64,000 bases of DNA from Puccinia triticina. Taxonomy: Eukaryota; Basidiomycota; Pucciniomycetes; Pucciniales; Pucciniaceae. Of this stretch, positions 44,751-57,376 are shown one piece after another. The stretch is from positions 372,001 to 436,000 of the forward strand of contig NC_070575.1 in the NCBI RefSeq assembly GCF_026914185.1. The letters are read 5' to 3'. The position numbers and the translations under genes were made by a program. The notes beneath the pieces were generated by a model, which did no database searches, was not told the DNA's origin, and saw nothing but the letters and a program-made list of their open reading frames with translations. How positions within the stretch are numbered: position 1 is the first letter of the stretch; the number at the start of each line of letters is the position of its first letter.

Positions 44751-46456
44751 TCAAGTGTCCGAGTCGGATAAATCCAGACCACTGGGCGGTGGCTCTCCCA
44801 GAAGACTGTCGACCTCGTCGATGTGGGGCTGGATAAAAAAGAGGCAACCACACATGAGGGGTTATTTCTGACACGAGGATGGGAGGGAGGGGGGACGTAC
44901 TTGGATGCTATTGGTGGTCGACAGGCGGTGTATATGAGGAGGCGGGACGTCGAGGGATGGGTGGGGTATGGAAGAGTTGTCCGCGGGCTGCGGTGGGTGG
45001 TCGAGGACGACGGTGGTGTCGGCGGTTTCGGAGGACGAGCTGGGCGAGATGCGGGGCTCGTCGGGCAGCGCGGGGTTAGCCGGAGTGGCAGTGATCGCAG
45101 AGTCGGTAGAGAGTAGCGAGCAGACGTTGCGGCGTGGGTCGTTTGTCTCGTTGACAGAGCTGGGGGAGGAGGAGGAGGAGGGCCCGGGGAGGGGCTGGTC
45201 TAGCTGGGTGAGGAGGGGCTCGGGCTGTTGGCCGGTGTGGTCGGCGACAGACTCTGCCCAATGGGTGGCGCTGTTGAGGTGGGGATGGATGAGCGAGCCG
45301 TTGGGCGAGGGCGTCTGTAGGTGGCGTTGGAGGGAGGCGAGAGAATGGTTGAGGTCGACGGAACGGCGGGCCTTCTGCGGCGAGCCGAGCAACAGACTGC
45401 TCAGCGGGTTCAGGATCGAGTAGATCTCCCCGGCCCCTCCGCCCGTCCCGCTCATGCTTCCGTCAATCGTCTCCACTGGGTTGTAGGCATCAAATGGATC
45501 CGGGATCGAGGCGACCATCGCTTCTAGTGTCGGATCTGAGATCGGCTTCGACGCGATTCGGTCGTACACTTCCACTTCTGATTTGACCACCAAGCTAATC
45601 TTTTTTTTTGTGGGTTCACGAGTCAGTCTCTTTATATGTGGTGTTGAATTGTTTTGTTGGGACAGATATTTGACATACATTTTCGGCCACCTTGTTCCAG
45701 ACTTGGCGTTCGCCCTTGGCCACTTGGAGATAGTAAGAGTGCTTGAGAGACTCGACCTGTTCGACTTGGTCCTGCAGTTCCTTGAGACCTCTGCGGAAGC
45801 TGTCGAGGTCGCGCGGCGTGTTGCGTGAGTGTCTACTGCCGCCCTGGTTCATGTTCCTGAGCTCGGTCTCTCTGATGGCCTTGGTTTTGAGGGATAGTAA
45901 GGACTCATAACGGTTCTGTTGATGTGCTAGTTGTGTTCGATACGATTCATAGAGGTTCAAGAGTGGGAGTTCGAATGATTTTTTGAAGGTATCCGACTGA
46001 CATATATGCAGATGAATGATCAGATTATATATATATATATATTACAGGCCGTGCTAGATAAGGGGATTGAGCTCTGCAGCTTACCAGTACTTGTTCGAGA
46101 TTGGCGGTCAAGAAATGGAGGCCGCTGGCCGCCAGCAGTTTCTCTGCAGGGTTCGAGCAGTGCGAGTGAGTTGGGTCGTGGTGGCTGGAGTGGGGGGTGT
46201 GTGGTGAGCTTCCGATTGAGTCTGTGGTGGATTCGAGCTGCTGCTCCTGCTCGAGCTGGATGGCCTGGGTGCCCTTGAGTCTGGCGGCGTCCTCGAGCGA
46301 CTTTGCGAAGGCTGCGGTTGCGTTTGAGAGGGTGATGAGTGCCAGCCGGTAGATCTTGGCGGTCGAGAGCAGGTTGGAGAATGTGTTGAGCGAGTCCTTG
46401 AGGTCGGCCTTGGTCAGGAAGGAGTGGGTGTCCGCCGGGTGGTAGTCTGAACTCAT
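44751..46456 (-). CDS. BAR-like phospholipid-binding protein, Ivy1 type (4 exons, 488 aa)
   Basis: Exons (minus) 46456-46085, 45996-45679, 45599-44901, 44828-44751; introns 46084-45997 (GTAAGC...GTCAG), 45678-45600 (GTATGT...AAAAG) and 44900-44829 (GTACGT...ATCCAG) are all phase 0. Residues 1-230 are helical and resemble a BAR-type dimerisation fold: TKADLKDSLNTFSNLLSTAK, SGLHFLTANLEQVL, FELPLLNLYESYRTQLAH, RRGLKELQDQVEQVESLKHSY, KSEVEVYDRI. Then DPFDAYNPVE, and a long Ser/Pro-rich acidic tail ending HIDEVDSLLG...LDLSDSDT. The resemblance to fungal Ivy1-like proteins (vacuolar phospholipid and Rab binding) is from memory of conserved motifs and is not proved. No signal peptide or membrane span. 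The acceptor of intron 2 is weak (aaaaag). Confidence 0.75.
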
Positions 46457-49400
46457 CGTTGGCTGTCGTGGTTCTGTGCTGAAAAAAAAAAAAGTGGAAC
46501 TGCTGCACAGCCAGAGCTATGTACTCTTCAACCCTGGAAAACTCCGACTGGTTTCATCCACGCTGGAACAACCTCGAAGAACGCAATAACCAAATCAGAT
46601 TTGTTTGTTGTATCTCTTCTGCTACCATGAAGTGTACTTCCACAAAAACTAACAGGCATTATCCATAGTCATCTCCAACACATTTACGCATCCTCTTTTT
46701 AGATATCTGCCAAAAAACAAGTTCGCGTCAACCTCGACTCAGTTTACGAGTGACTTACTTTAGTATTTCCCGTGGAGTGTTCAGCTCTACTTTGCAACAA
46801 TATTCTTCAAGTGTGCATCTCTCCTCTTGTGCTCGCCAGACCAACTTCTGAAGATCACTTCTCCCAACTTTTGCTTAGCTCCATTTATTTAAATGACCAA
46901 AGACAAACCAAGTGATGTACTGCTCCATATTTCGAAGTCTGATGTGCCAAATTGGCAAGCCAAGCTCGAATCCGGGGGGATCGCATGACGGTCCCCATAG
47001 ATAGAAATGAGTAAAGTGTAGCACTTTATCTCAACAGACAGATGCTGCTCGTGGAAGGCGCTACGCGCCGGGTGCACCGCGTCTCGCTCAGAAATCCGGC
47101 TTGTATTGCACTCGGCCATCTGCTGAGGGCCTGTGGCGGAACTCAGGATGATTAAAATTTAGATTATATATTTTTAGATGACAAGGAGAAACACAGTGAT
47201 CACAGAAACAGAAGGTAGGATGCTGATAAGAGGCAAATGGAAGACAGAAATTAAGGAACAGATGGAAACAGGAGAGGAAAGGACAAAACAGAACAGGACA
47301 GGACATAATAGAACAGAACAGAACAAATAGAGCGACAGATGGCCGTGATGACCTTAATCACGACTTATTTGGATCCAATGGAAGTTGACAGATTGGGAAA
47401 AAGTAGGATGTCTGAATCAAAGATGCTTGAGTTGGCGTCGCTTTAATGTTTAAAAAACGGGCATGAAGGATGTCCGAATCGAACATAAGGGAAGGTGGCT
47501 CGGTCGTCCGAATTGTTTCCACTCCCGGAGCATTGCTTTGAATGGGCGTGAGATTTTGGGGCTCTCGTGTTCAAGTATTGAGGATTGGAGTTCATTGTCG
47601 AAGAGCCCTGGGGGTGAGTCGTTTCCGGTCTCAGAATGATTATTCAAATTCAGTTGCTTTAACGGTATCGCCACCAGTTCTTGAGCAATTGCATCATTGG
47701 AAGACGCGGAGGGTTGTAAAGATGGGAGGGTATATCATTTGGATCATTGAATGAGATTGAAGTTTCTGATTCCGAGCAATCAAGCCAGTAGTTCCCAGTA
47801 GAAGAGGAGGATTGGTGTCCTCCAGAGGGTAGACTGGGATGATTTATGACATCTTGCATCGGGTCCGAGTCGAGGAGAAGGTATAAGCCAAGCTCAACCT
47901 TTGCCTGCCGGTAGTGATTGCGCTGGATGATTGACTTGACTTTGGCAGTGCGCAAAACGGAAGGCTTAAGCGGGGTTGAAATAAGTGTGGCTCTAGATCC
48001 AAGTCTGGTGTTTGGGGGCTGGCCGCCTTCGCAAAAAGTGATCAAATCACTTTTGTGGAGGAGAAGCAAGCTCTTTGGGGTATTGAGCAACATCTTTGGG
48101 TACGCAAGGAAAAGTCAGTAAAAGAAACACAGGTGTGAATCTGGGAGAAAAAAGTCAGTTATACGGAACACATAGGGAGAACCTCGTTCGCTGTTTATGA
48201 ATCTGGGACTCACTTTTTTTGTCTGATGGAAAAGCTGAGGAGGCTGTGAGTATCCTCAATAAACTGTTAGCTTTTGTGAGAAAAAGGGGTATTGGGATCG
48301 CGTCGAGACTGGGTATGCTGTTGATTCTTTTTGGTGGAATGAAGACAGGTCTGGAGGTTTTGGATGCTGGAGTTTGACTGCGATAGCGGAGGGAGGATGA
48401 AGAAAGATAGAAGATGGGGACCGGACTGCTTCTTTTATAGGCTTCCCAAAGATGGCTGGTCTATCCCAAAGACCATCTGAGTTTCCGTCATGGTCCACAT
48501 CGAAACGAACCAGAGCTTGCCGCGATGGCAAGAAATATTTTGAGTCGGACTGATGGAATCCAGCCCACCCCAATGAATTTGACACTCTTGAGGCTGCAAG
48601 GAGTTTCTTAGTCTAGGCGCGCCAACTCATACATAGTGTGCCTGTCTTCTCTTTGGTTCTCGGACCCCACGGGGCCGCAGGCCTTTATTGGCTGGAAGAT
48701 GCTAGCAGGACACGCGTGGGCAAACGCGTTGCGACTGGGATTAAAAAGACGCGTTCCGAGTCACTGAAAGAGAACCAGGCTCGCGGAGCGGGCCAGTTCC
48801 GACGAATGCCGCAGTATAGCAAGAAAATGATGGAGGCAGCTGAGTCGAGTTGACCCATGAAAACCGCTGGGGAGGGTCATTTCGATGTGGTGCTGTGGAC
48901 AGATGTGCAAGTTGCTGTTACGTTAGAATACAACGATGTTGTCGAGAAATCTATTGCTGGATACTTCCTCTGTGGATTTATAACTCAGATTTATCACCCA
49001 GTCCAAAATAGTCGTGTCCGCCTGCTTTTCCAACATCATTCATGGTCTCCCCCGATGTCACCACGACCCCACATCGGATGCCATAGCCTGAAAGCCAGAG
49101 GGGACACACATCAAGTTGATTCTGGTACGTGGATAGATAACGCGCGACCTTGTTCCCAAGCTCCCAAAAATAATCAAGTGAGGCGATGAACAGTTGAAGG
49201 AGAGTGAGAATGCTGCTTGGCTCGATCACTAATATGTTTCCCTGCACACTGGGAGGCTGAGCAGTTGACAAGGGATTGCAATGATCAATTGATTTGAGTC
49301 CCTCACTAAACTTCACGGGGGGGCAGGATGCGCGAGGATTTCATGTGATATACATATGTACAGCGCTGGGACTTGGAGGGGCTTTGTTATGGGGAATCCA

Positions 49401-49525
49401 AACCAGTCACCGCAACAAAAGGGGTGTTCCCAATTAAAAGTTGCAGAACTTGAGGACACATCTTAACCTGTTTATGAGCATGTTTTTTAAAAAAAATGCT
49501 AAGCTGCGATTGATGAGCAACATCC
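46457..49525. other. Mostly non-coding; possible degraded minus-strand gene at 47450-48093
   Basis: On the minus strand a 144-codon frame starts at ATG 48093 (MLLNTPKSLLLLHKSDLITF) after a possible acceptor cccaaag. A second, offset frame continues to 47450. An open segment at 48256-48585 without its own ATG may be an upstream exon. The pieces could be one gene with introns or a frameshifted relic; no domain is recognised. Bases 47255-47330 are rich in gaacaggacag repeats. The remaining sequence holds no clear feature. Confidence 0.3.
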
Positions 49526-49728
49526 CACTTGATCTTGGTCAAGAGTGTAATATTGCTTTTGTGGCACTGAAGATAGGTAAATATTTTGAATCTGATGGAA
49601 GTATTGAGGAGATTAGTTGTCCGCCTTGCCTGACAAAGTATTTAGGTACCACATTTTGAATAGTTTGTTTTTCATTTAATGATTTGTGCAATATAACACC
49701 TACATTTATGATGGGGGGTTGAGAAATC

Positions 49729-49930
49729 TGTTAAAGTAGTGAATCCTGTTTAGTAGTCTTTGTATGCTTGTATGTAGATATGCTTCTACCAAGCAGCCCA
49801 TCACTACTGTCTACCGGCTTCTCACTGAGTCTTCCTTCCCTTACTGAATCTAAGCAATATCTTCACTGTCAAGCCCTCTGCCCGTGAGCACCGGTAGCCC
49901 CCAAGTTTCAGTCCCTGGTGTCCCTCAACA
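49729..49930. repeat. Solo LTR in the left arm of the MULE relative
   Basis: 202 bp from TGTTAAAG to CCCTCAACA with a perfect 5-bp target duplication AAATC (49724-49728 and 49931-49935). The right arm of the palindrome lacks it, which confirms the insertion. TG...CA ends and a 5-bp duplication indicate an LTR retrotransposon, probably copia from the short length. Confidence 0.85.
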
Positions 49931-50179
49931 AAATCAACTCCCACAAACTAAAAAATCAACTCCCAAACACAATTTACGTTGCACGGACGGCCTCGGGACG
50001 TCTTTCCCAGGTCCTTGCGACCACATTTTGACCCGGGGGCGTTTTGGGAGTGGGAATTGTAATTCTGCAATCCCAAACAGGAGTCAGGATTTTAATTTTA
50101 CAAAAAATCCCGGAAAATAGAGAAATATTTATATCTCCTCACTGGAGCACCCAAACGCTCCCAAAATTTTACAGCAATC

Positions 50180-50870
50180 TAGATACACTGTCTAGAAAAT
50201 ATGTTGAGATTTACAGCAGTAGAAACCATCAGGAAGGCCTTGTGGAACAGGGGGGTTAATTTGGCGGATTTCCTACTAAGGCAAACCCCTGAAACCTTAT
50301 CTATGGTGCGCCAAATGGCCCCATTTTTTTTCTGCCACAAGAATACACTCTTTAAAACATATGCTGAGCTTCACAGCATTAGCACACCTCAGGGACACCT
50401 TGTGTAGCCAGGGGCTGATTAGGCGACTAAGGCAAACCCCCAAAACCTTATCTAAGGTGTTCCAAATGGCCCCAATTTTTTTCTGCCACAGGAATACACT
50501 CTTTAAAACATATGCTGAGCCTCACAGCATTAGCACACCTCAGGGGCACCTTGTGTAGCCGGGGGCGGATTTGGCGGATTTCCTACTAAGGCAAACCCCC
50601 AAAACCTTATCTATGGTGCTCCAAATGGCCCCAATTGTTTTCTTCCAGAAGAATAAACTCTTTGAAACATATGCTGAGCTTCACGGAATTAGCACAACTC
50701 AGGGACACCTTGTGTAGCTGGGGGGTGATTTGGCGGATTTCCTACAAAGGCAAACCCCCAAAACTTTATCTATGGTGCTCCAAACGGCCCCAATTTTTTT
50801 CTGCCAGAAGAATACACTCTCTAGAAAATATGTTGAGCTCCAAGGAGGTATTACACATCAGGAACACCTT
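50180..50870. repeat. 159-bp satellite, inverted block
   Basis: About four and a half units reading ggcggatttcctactaaggc ... cttatctatggtgctcc ... acatatgctgagcttcac, the reverse complement of the satellite at 42601-43760. A further 1.3 units lie at 51290-51500 in the opposite direction. Confidence 0.8.
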
Positions 50871-50884
50871 CTATCAACCATGGG

Positions 50885-51290
50885 TCAGCTATGCTAAGCA
50901 TAGCTGTCAGTGTAGCGTAGCGCTGCGCAAATGTGCTATTTGTTAGCGTAGTGTTAGCAAAACTGCGCGCATCTGCGCTAACGCTACGCGCACAGGGTGC
51001 AAATCTATTTTAGGTTTTAGTGTAGCGTTAGCGCAGATACACGCAATTGCACTAACACCACAAAGGAGCGCGCGCTGCGCAAATGCACTATATTTTAGCG
51101 TAGTGTTAGCGCAATTGCGCGCATCTGCGCTAACGCTACGCGCACAGGTTGCAAAGCTATTTTAGGTTTTAGTGTAGCGTTAGCGCAGATACGCGCAATT
51201 GCACTAACACCACAAAGGAACGCGCACTGCGCAAATGCGCTACATTTTAGCCGCGAGCTGCACTGCGCTAAAGCGCTTTTTGTGTCCCTC
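50885..51290. repeat. GCGTTAGC array (MITE interior) in the MULE relative
   Basis: Starts atgggtcagctatgc and contains two near-identical blocks of tttagcgtagtgttagcgca...caattgcactaacacc. Same family as 22667-23133 and 42330-42597. Confidence 0.65.
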
Positions 51291-52050
51291 AGTTGTTCTA
51301 ATGCCGCGAAGCTCAGAATATGCTTTAAATAGTGCATTCTTCTGGGAGAAAAAAATTGGGACCATTTGGAGCACCATAGATAAGGTTTCAGGGGTTTGCC
51401 TTAGTAGGAAATCCGCCAAATTAACCCCCCTGTTCCACAAGGCCTTCCTGATGGTTTCTACTGCTGTAAATCTCAACATATTTTCTAGACAGTGTATCTG
51501 GATTGCTGTAAAATTTTGGGAGCGTTTGGGTGCTCCAGTGAGGAGGTATAAATATTTCTCTATTTTCTGGGATTTTTTGTAAAATTGAAATCCTGACTCC
51601 CATTTGGGATTGTGGAATTACAATTCTGACTCCAAAAACGCCCCCGGGTCAAAATGTGGTCGCGAGGACCCAGGAAAGATGTCCCGAGGCGGTCCGTGCG
51701 ACGTAAATTGCGTTTGGGAGTCGATTTTTTAGTTTGTGGGAGTTGATTTCTCAACCCCCCATCATAAATGTAGGTGTTATATTGCACAAATCATTAAATG
51801 AAAAACAAACTATTCAAAATGTGGTACCTAAATACTTTTTCAGGCAAGGCGGACAACTGATCTCCTCAATACTTCCATCAGATTCAAAATATTTAGCTAT
51901 CTTCAGTGCCAAAAAAGCAATATTACACTTTTGACCAAGATCAAGTATAATATTGCTCTTATGGTGCTGAAGATGGTCAAATTATTTCAGTCTGATAAAG
52001 ATATGAGGGGATCAGGTCACCTTGTCTGACAGAGAAATTACAGATCACAG

Positions 52051-52699
52051 TGTTGCGTTTAAACTCGGACATTATTCAATTCTCTGTTTATGTATATGCA
52101 TCACCTTATGCATATGACATGTACATCGGGCATCGTGTCAATCAGTTTTTCCGCAAATCTTCCCCGCATCTCCGACAAAACTCTATTCCTTTCTTATCCG
52201 CCGACAACTCTAATCTTCCCTATTCTTACTCGCTGTTTTTATCCTTGACAAACAAATCATCAATCCGATTAAGACTTGAAGTCTTTCTCCTTTGTCCCCA
52301 GTTTCAAATCTAAATCAAAGACTCAATAACAACACTCGCCGACTTTAAGCATCCAGGAGGAGCTAGAAACAGTCTCTGGGCAGGTAGTTGTTTGAACGTT
52401 CATAATCAACATTACCTGTTTACATTATTAACCGTTATTGTTTTTCTTCATGATCTCTAGTCTGCTTTCGTTGGGATCATTCCTGCTGTTTACTCGTCGC
52501 CGTGGTTGTGTTTGTGTCAAGATTTCCACTTGTCTGCGGTTCATTCTTCGAGGTATTTTTTCTTTACAAATATTCTTTATCCTTTTATCAGCTAGCTTAA
52601 CTAACCATTGTTATATCTTTCTTTCAACAAGTGTATTACTTTTATTGAGTTCTTATCTTATAAATGTTTCAATAAAGTAATCTACCTCATATCTTTACA
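52051..52699 (+). repeat. Solo LTR (649 bp)
   Basis: From TGTTGCGTTTAAACTCGG to CATATCTTTACA, with a perfect 5-bp target duplication CACAG (52046-52050 and 52700-52704). An aataaa polyadenylation-type signal lies at 52672-52677 near the 3' end. Its size and sequence differ from the other LTRs in the window, so it represents a third LTR family. Confidence 0.75.
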
Positions 52700-52704
52700 C
52701 ACAG

Positions 52705-53627
52705 TTCTAATAGTTTGTTTCTTATTTAATGATTAGTTTGCTTCTTATTTAATTTATTCAATGATTTGAACACCTACAGTTATGATGTGTCCAAACGGGG
52801 AAGAAATTTTGCTCATCAAGGCCTTACATTTACCTTCCACATTTTTTAAAATTCAATAGTGAATCCCCTTAATATACCTTTCAACTGAGTGAAGGGATGT
52901 GATAATGCCACATGCTTCAGTATCACTTGATTGGAAGGACAAACCATCATGAAAGACTAGACTTCACACAGGCCCCTTGTATCCAGTATGGTAGGTGGGG
53001 GCAGGTGGTCTGTGCAACCCCACTACCAATCTATGGTGTTCAAAATTGCATGAGAATTATTTCATCAACTTCACTGAAAGCTTGGCTGGGAGATGTTAGT
53101 GTACATACATAAAACTTGAAATGAAATTTCCCCATCAATACATGTATCAGTGTATTGATACATGTATTGGTGTAGTGGTACATATATTTTTGTAGCAATA
53201 CATATATTTTTGTAGCAATACATATAGTGTGTTGTATCAGGGTGGATGTGATGTGGGAAGGGGCCCCAGGGGCATCTGCAATTCTAAGATAACAAGAATT
53301 CTCAATGAGTACACTCACAAGTAATATTGCTTTGAGGTTGCTCAAGGTGATTTCTTGCTTAACTTTTGAGCTAAATTTTTAGCAAGCATGTCACCTGAAA
53401 TTGAAAAATTTGTGTGCCACAGAATCAAAAATGCTCATTGTAAAACCCCCTCATACAATACAAATACACTGAGTCATTTCAGGGCTTTCTAAGATTAACT
53501 CCACCGCAGGAACTTTTGGCGGTGCTCAAGTTCTGCCATGTTTAGCCCCCAAGCTGATGTGGACTGCTGCGTTATCCTGAGAGCTATACTTGGCTTTCAC
53601 CAAGCCCCAATTGCCCCTACTCAAGGT
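52705..53627. other. Spacer; short TACATATATT-type tandem
   Basis: Bases 53140-53240 hold repeats of caatacatatatttttgtag and tgtattgatacatg. No gene is recognised. Confidence 0.35.
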
Positions 53628-53635
53628 ATGTAGTG

Positions 53636-54267
53636 TAAAGATGGCAATTGGTACCCGGGTACCGCCTGTTTTTTGGACTCAGATGAACACCAGGTACCGC
53701 ACCCGGCACTGCCTGGCGGGTGCCAGCGGGTGCGGGCGGTACTTGAGGGGGGTACCAGCGGTACCTGGGAGTGTGCAGTGAAGCCAATGCGTCTCATCCC
53801 AGCCATCCTCATCTTCTTCTCTCCCCCTCTACCATGCCCCACCTCTCTCGCTACCGGCGGCTCCTCCACCAGCTCGCAACCACCCGGATTGCCGGAGGAC
53901 AACCAGCGCTGCAGGGTGTGCCCGGCAGCAGTCCAGCCGGCGCTCGGCTTGGCTTGTAAGACTTGTGTCGCTTGCGGGTGGATCCCATGGTCAAGGAGTG
54001 GGCTGGTTAGGTGGTGATTGGAAGGGCCTGGAGGGCAGTGATTGGATATGAGTGAGCAAAGAAGGGGAAAACCCCCGGCTCAAGGCCCCCTAGCTCCCTG
54101 GGTATAAGGCGGGTACTGCTAGCGGTACCCGGGTACCTGCTGGTTTTGGAGACAAAACAGACACCGGACACTGCACTCGGCACCACCCGGCGGGTGTCTG
54201 GCTGGTGCGAGCGGTACCCGCCTGCGGGTGCCGGGTACCCCCAAACAGGTACCAAATGCCATCTTTA
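53636..54267. mobile_element. hAT-like MITE (GGGTACCCG family), second copy
   Basis: 632 bp; ends TAAAGATGGCAATTGGTACCC and GGTACCAAATGCCATCTTTA with a perfect 8-bp target duplication ATGTAGTG (53628-53635 and 54268-54275). The subterminal part is GGGTACC-rich. Same terminal family as 15978-16880, but its centre is different and lacks the CTCGATGACC array. Confidence 0.85.
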
Positions 54268-54275
54268 ATGTAGTG

Positions 54276-55762
54276 GCTTGATGTTGGGGGTGTGTATGTT
54301 GTTGGGGCTGCAAAAAAAGGCCACAAGGATGTGAAAAAAGGCCTTGAGTAAAAAAGCTCAGAGGCAAAGAAAAAGGAAAAGGACACCCTCAAATAGGGCT
54401 AAAGCTGCTAGCTTGTGAGGAGGAAAAAGGCTCCTCACTAAAAGAGACTCAAAGGGTCTCAGGGAAAAGGTGCAGAAGCCTGATGGTGTTTTGATTATCC
54501 AGATGAGCAGACTTTGTAGCTATTACAATTGAGGGACAAGTTGTGGGCAGGAGGTGAACAAGCATATTCATCTGGAGGGAGGAAAAAAGAGTTAAAGATG
54601 TGTGACAGGGAGAGAAATGGACCCTAGGGAGTTGCAGTTTCAAAATATGTTTAGGGTGGTGAGGTGTGACAGGAGCTATTGGGGAGCTCAGGTGTTGCTA
54701 TGCTTGGCACCACCTGAGCCCCCAAGTAAGCTCCCAAGGCTCCTAACACTCCGGATAGCAACCCAGGTGGCCCTTGATTTTGTTATCTTGGGAGCTAGGG
54801 GTCATATAGCACAGCGGTGGAACAAGGGCTACACAGAAGTATCTTGCATGTCAACTGCTGTCAGTTGCACAAGTTTCTCTTGTAGTGGGTAAAACTGTAT
54901 GTTCAGATTTTATAATATTTTGCTTTCAACTTGGGAGGCCTTGGTGATTTTTACCCTGAATATCATTCCAGCTCCTGCGCGTGGGGTTCCATTTGAAGGG
55001 CTTTGTTAAGCTTGGTACAATACCATACTTTCTGAAAGGCTGTGAGCATAGATCAGCAAAAAAAAAAAAGTAATCCAAGTCAAATCCTTGCTATGCCAGC
55101 TTAGGGTGATGCAGAGCCCTTGCTAATGGAGGCTTGCTTTGTGAGTTCCGGGCACCTGAAGTCTCCAGGGAGTGTCACAGAGGCAAAGCAAGCTACCAAA
55201 AGTCAAAGCAACAGGCCATGGCTGGGACTTTGCACCCAAACTCTTCTTTCAGAGGCTTGCCTTGCAAGTTGCCCTTAGTGCTCCGGGTCCTCCCGGGGGG
55301 ATCTAGTGGGTCTACGCGATACCCTGCGTCTCCGGGGGAGAGTTGATGCCCACTATGATCGTGAAGTCGGGTCCCAGTCCTTGCTCTGTAGTTGAGGATT
55401 CTCGTGGAGATTGGGGTGCACCTCGGCCCTTCGGGCATCAGCCCGCGCCGCTGGATACAATCTGAACTGGTTGGGTTCTAAATGGGAAACTGTCCCCGAA
55501 GGTTGACGGAGCCCGTGACGGAGCTCGATCCAGACTCCCCGGGGATCCGGGCGGCGTCTCGCGGGACGCTGTTCTGTCATGCTGGTCGGGTACCCGACGG
55601 GCCCTTGCGCCAGTCGATTCTCACGACCTGAAACCTAACTAGGGCTTGCCCGCTCAAGTTTAGGTCTGCCTCCTGGTACCGCCCGCATCCATCTGAGCGA
55701 CGCCATCCGAACCTTTCGACCCACCCCCTCGAACCTCCGCCGAACGACACTCAACACTCGAG
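54276..55762. other. Spacer and upstream region of the eL27 gene
   Basis: 54276-55190 has no recognised feature. 55195-55290 resembles the palindrome at 27100-27215. The 100 bases before the start codon are C-rich (cccaccccctcgaacctccgcc), as in fungal ribosomal protein promoters; cctaactagggcttg lies near 55636. Confidence 0.4.
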
Positions 55763-56473
55763 ATGGTAAAAAGTGAGTGAACCTAGTCCCCCTCTGGAAC
55801 ACTAGGGGGATCGCTCACGATAATCGATCACCAACTGTTGCTCGCTTGGATCCTATGAAGTCTACAAGCCAGGAAAGGTTGCGGTTGTCCTCTCCGGCCG
55901 TCACGCCGGAAAGAAGGTGGTCGTCATCAAGCAATCTGACGAAGGAACCAAGGAGCGACCCTACCCTCATGCCGTCGTTGCCGGTATTGAACGTTATCCC
56001 CGGAAGGTAACTCGAGGAATGGGCCCCAAGAAGATCGCCAAACGAAGTAAAGTTAAACCCTTCATTCGGGTGCGTTATTGATCACGACCAGCCGAGCCCG
56101 ATCACATTCGATTCCTCCGTGCTGACCTATCTTCGTTTTCTTTCGGATCAGATCATTAACTACAATCACATGATGCCCACCCGATACGCCCTTGAACTAG
56201 AAGGCCTCAAAGGCCTGATCTCTTATGAAACATTCAAGGAACCCTCTCAACGGGAAGAAACCAAGAAGGTTGTCAAAAAACAGTTCGAGGAGAAGTACCA
56301 AACCGGAAAAAACAAATGGTTTTTCACCGCTCTGAGAGTTAGTCCACTCCATCCGCCATTTGCTGCCCTCCACTCTTTTCTTGTGTGACGCTGATCAATC
56401 CTTTACTTCCGTGTGCTTACCCTTCTACCCTTCGTGTTTTTCTTCCTTTCTTCCTTGTACTCTTTAGTTCTAA
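55763..56473 (+). CDS. RPL27: 60S ribosomal protein eL27 (136 aa, four exons)
   Basis: Exons 55763-55772, 55861-56069, 56152-56337 and 56468-56473; introns are 88, 82 and 130 bp with GTGAGT, GTGCGT and GTTAGT donors. The joined protein has 136 residues, the usual eL27 length. It begins [20 protein letters not shown] (the KOW-type start of the family), continues [19 protein letters not shown] and RSKVKPFIR, then [16 protein letters not shown], and ends [11 protein letters not shown]. It is a component of the large ribosomal subunit near the tRNA exit side. The first exon holds only ATG plus seven bases, and the last coding exon holds a single codon plus the stop (TTCTAA). Confidence 0.95.
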
Positions 56474-56790
56474 TTGAATATCCGTTATGGATTTTGTCCC
56501 CCATTGCGAGCTTGTGCGCCAGATACCTTGATTGATTATCAGGTTGCCCTTTCCATGTGCGCATCGTTGAAACAAATCAGCACTAGTTGAAATGCCCCTC
56601 CAAACTCCACCAACCATAAACATTGTGACAAACAGTAATGATAATGCATTGACCTAGATTGCCATGGAGTTATGGATTTGAGTTGTGGTCGTTGTAACAT
56701 GGACTGGTGTAGTATTGTGAGTAGGTAAATCCCTTGAAAGAAAAATATTCCCAAAGGGATTTTACCGCTGCTCACTCTTCTACAGCCAGT
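56474..56790. other. 3' flank of the eL27 gene
   Basis: No further gene is seen. T-rich sequence follows the stop codon. Confidence 0.35.
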
Positions 56791-56959
56791 GGAGGACTTC
56801 CCGTCGATCTGGAAAGTCAGATCTGAGCCGCCAGATTTCAGATTTCGCAGGGATTTCTAGGTCCCCGAAGATCCCCGAAGCAATCCTTAGTCCCAAATTC
56901 CAGATTTCCCTGCAAAATCTGAAATTCCAGATTTATTCAAAAATGACGGGAAGTCCTCC
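56791..56959. mobile_element. Harbinger-like MITE, copy 2
   Basis: 169 bp; GGAGGACTTCCCGTCGATCTGG and ...TGACGGGAAGTCCTCC ends; 3-bp duplication AGT on both sides (56788-56790 and 56960-56962). The interior again uses CAGATTTCC / GGAAATCTG words. It lies about 320 bases downstream of the eL27 stop codon. Confidence 0.75.
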
Positions 56960-57376
56960 AGTATCAAACTTAATAAAGTCCCTCCCTTCGGCCTCCCTCT
57001 GGGGTGGACTTATGCCTTATCTGGGAAATTCACCTGACAGAAATGCCAATAATCCTTACTTTTTTATGCTGAGGCCCCTGCGCAGTGCCATCTTGGTGCA
57101 ATCTTGGAGGGGGGATACTATCTGCTATGTTGACCCTGTGGCAGTAGAGAATTAGAAAAATGGTGTTTTTCAATCCTTCCTGCACACATCATTTGTAACC
57201 AGGTAATAATTTGCTGGGCCAGCAAAATGTGCACAACATCATGGAGCTCCTTTGTACATATTTTAAAAAGTTTTTAGGGCCTTGGGTGCCCCATGAAGTC
57301 CTTATTTGTGACTGACAAGTGTCCACTTCATTGTGTATTCCACATTTTGCACTGTACAGAATCTGAAATTGACAAT

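Larger units (their letters stand above)
49526..51948. mobile_element. Non-autonomous MULE relative (large inverted repeat)
   Basis: Long inverted arms: 49526 onward (cttgatcttggtcaa...) matches the reverse complement of sequence ending at 51948. The arms contain the MULE terminal words (tcaactcccacaaac, caactcccaaacacaatttacgt, a cggac/ggtcc palindrome), the 159-bp satellite (50180-50870 and 51290-51500) and a central GCGTTAGC array (50885-51290). A solo LTR interrupts the left arm. No transposase gene. It is a shortened, rearranged member of the same family as 36962-44017. Confidence 0.75.
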
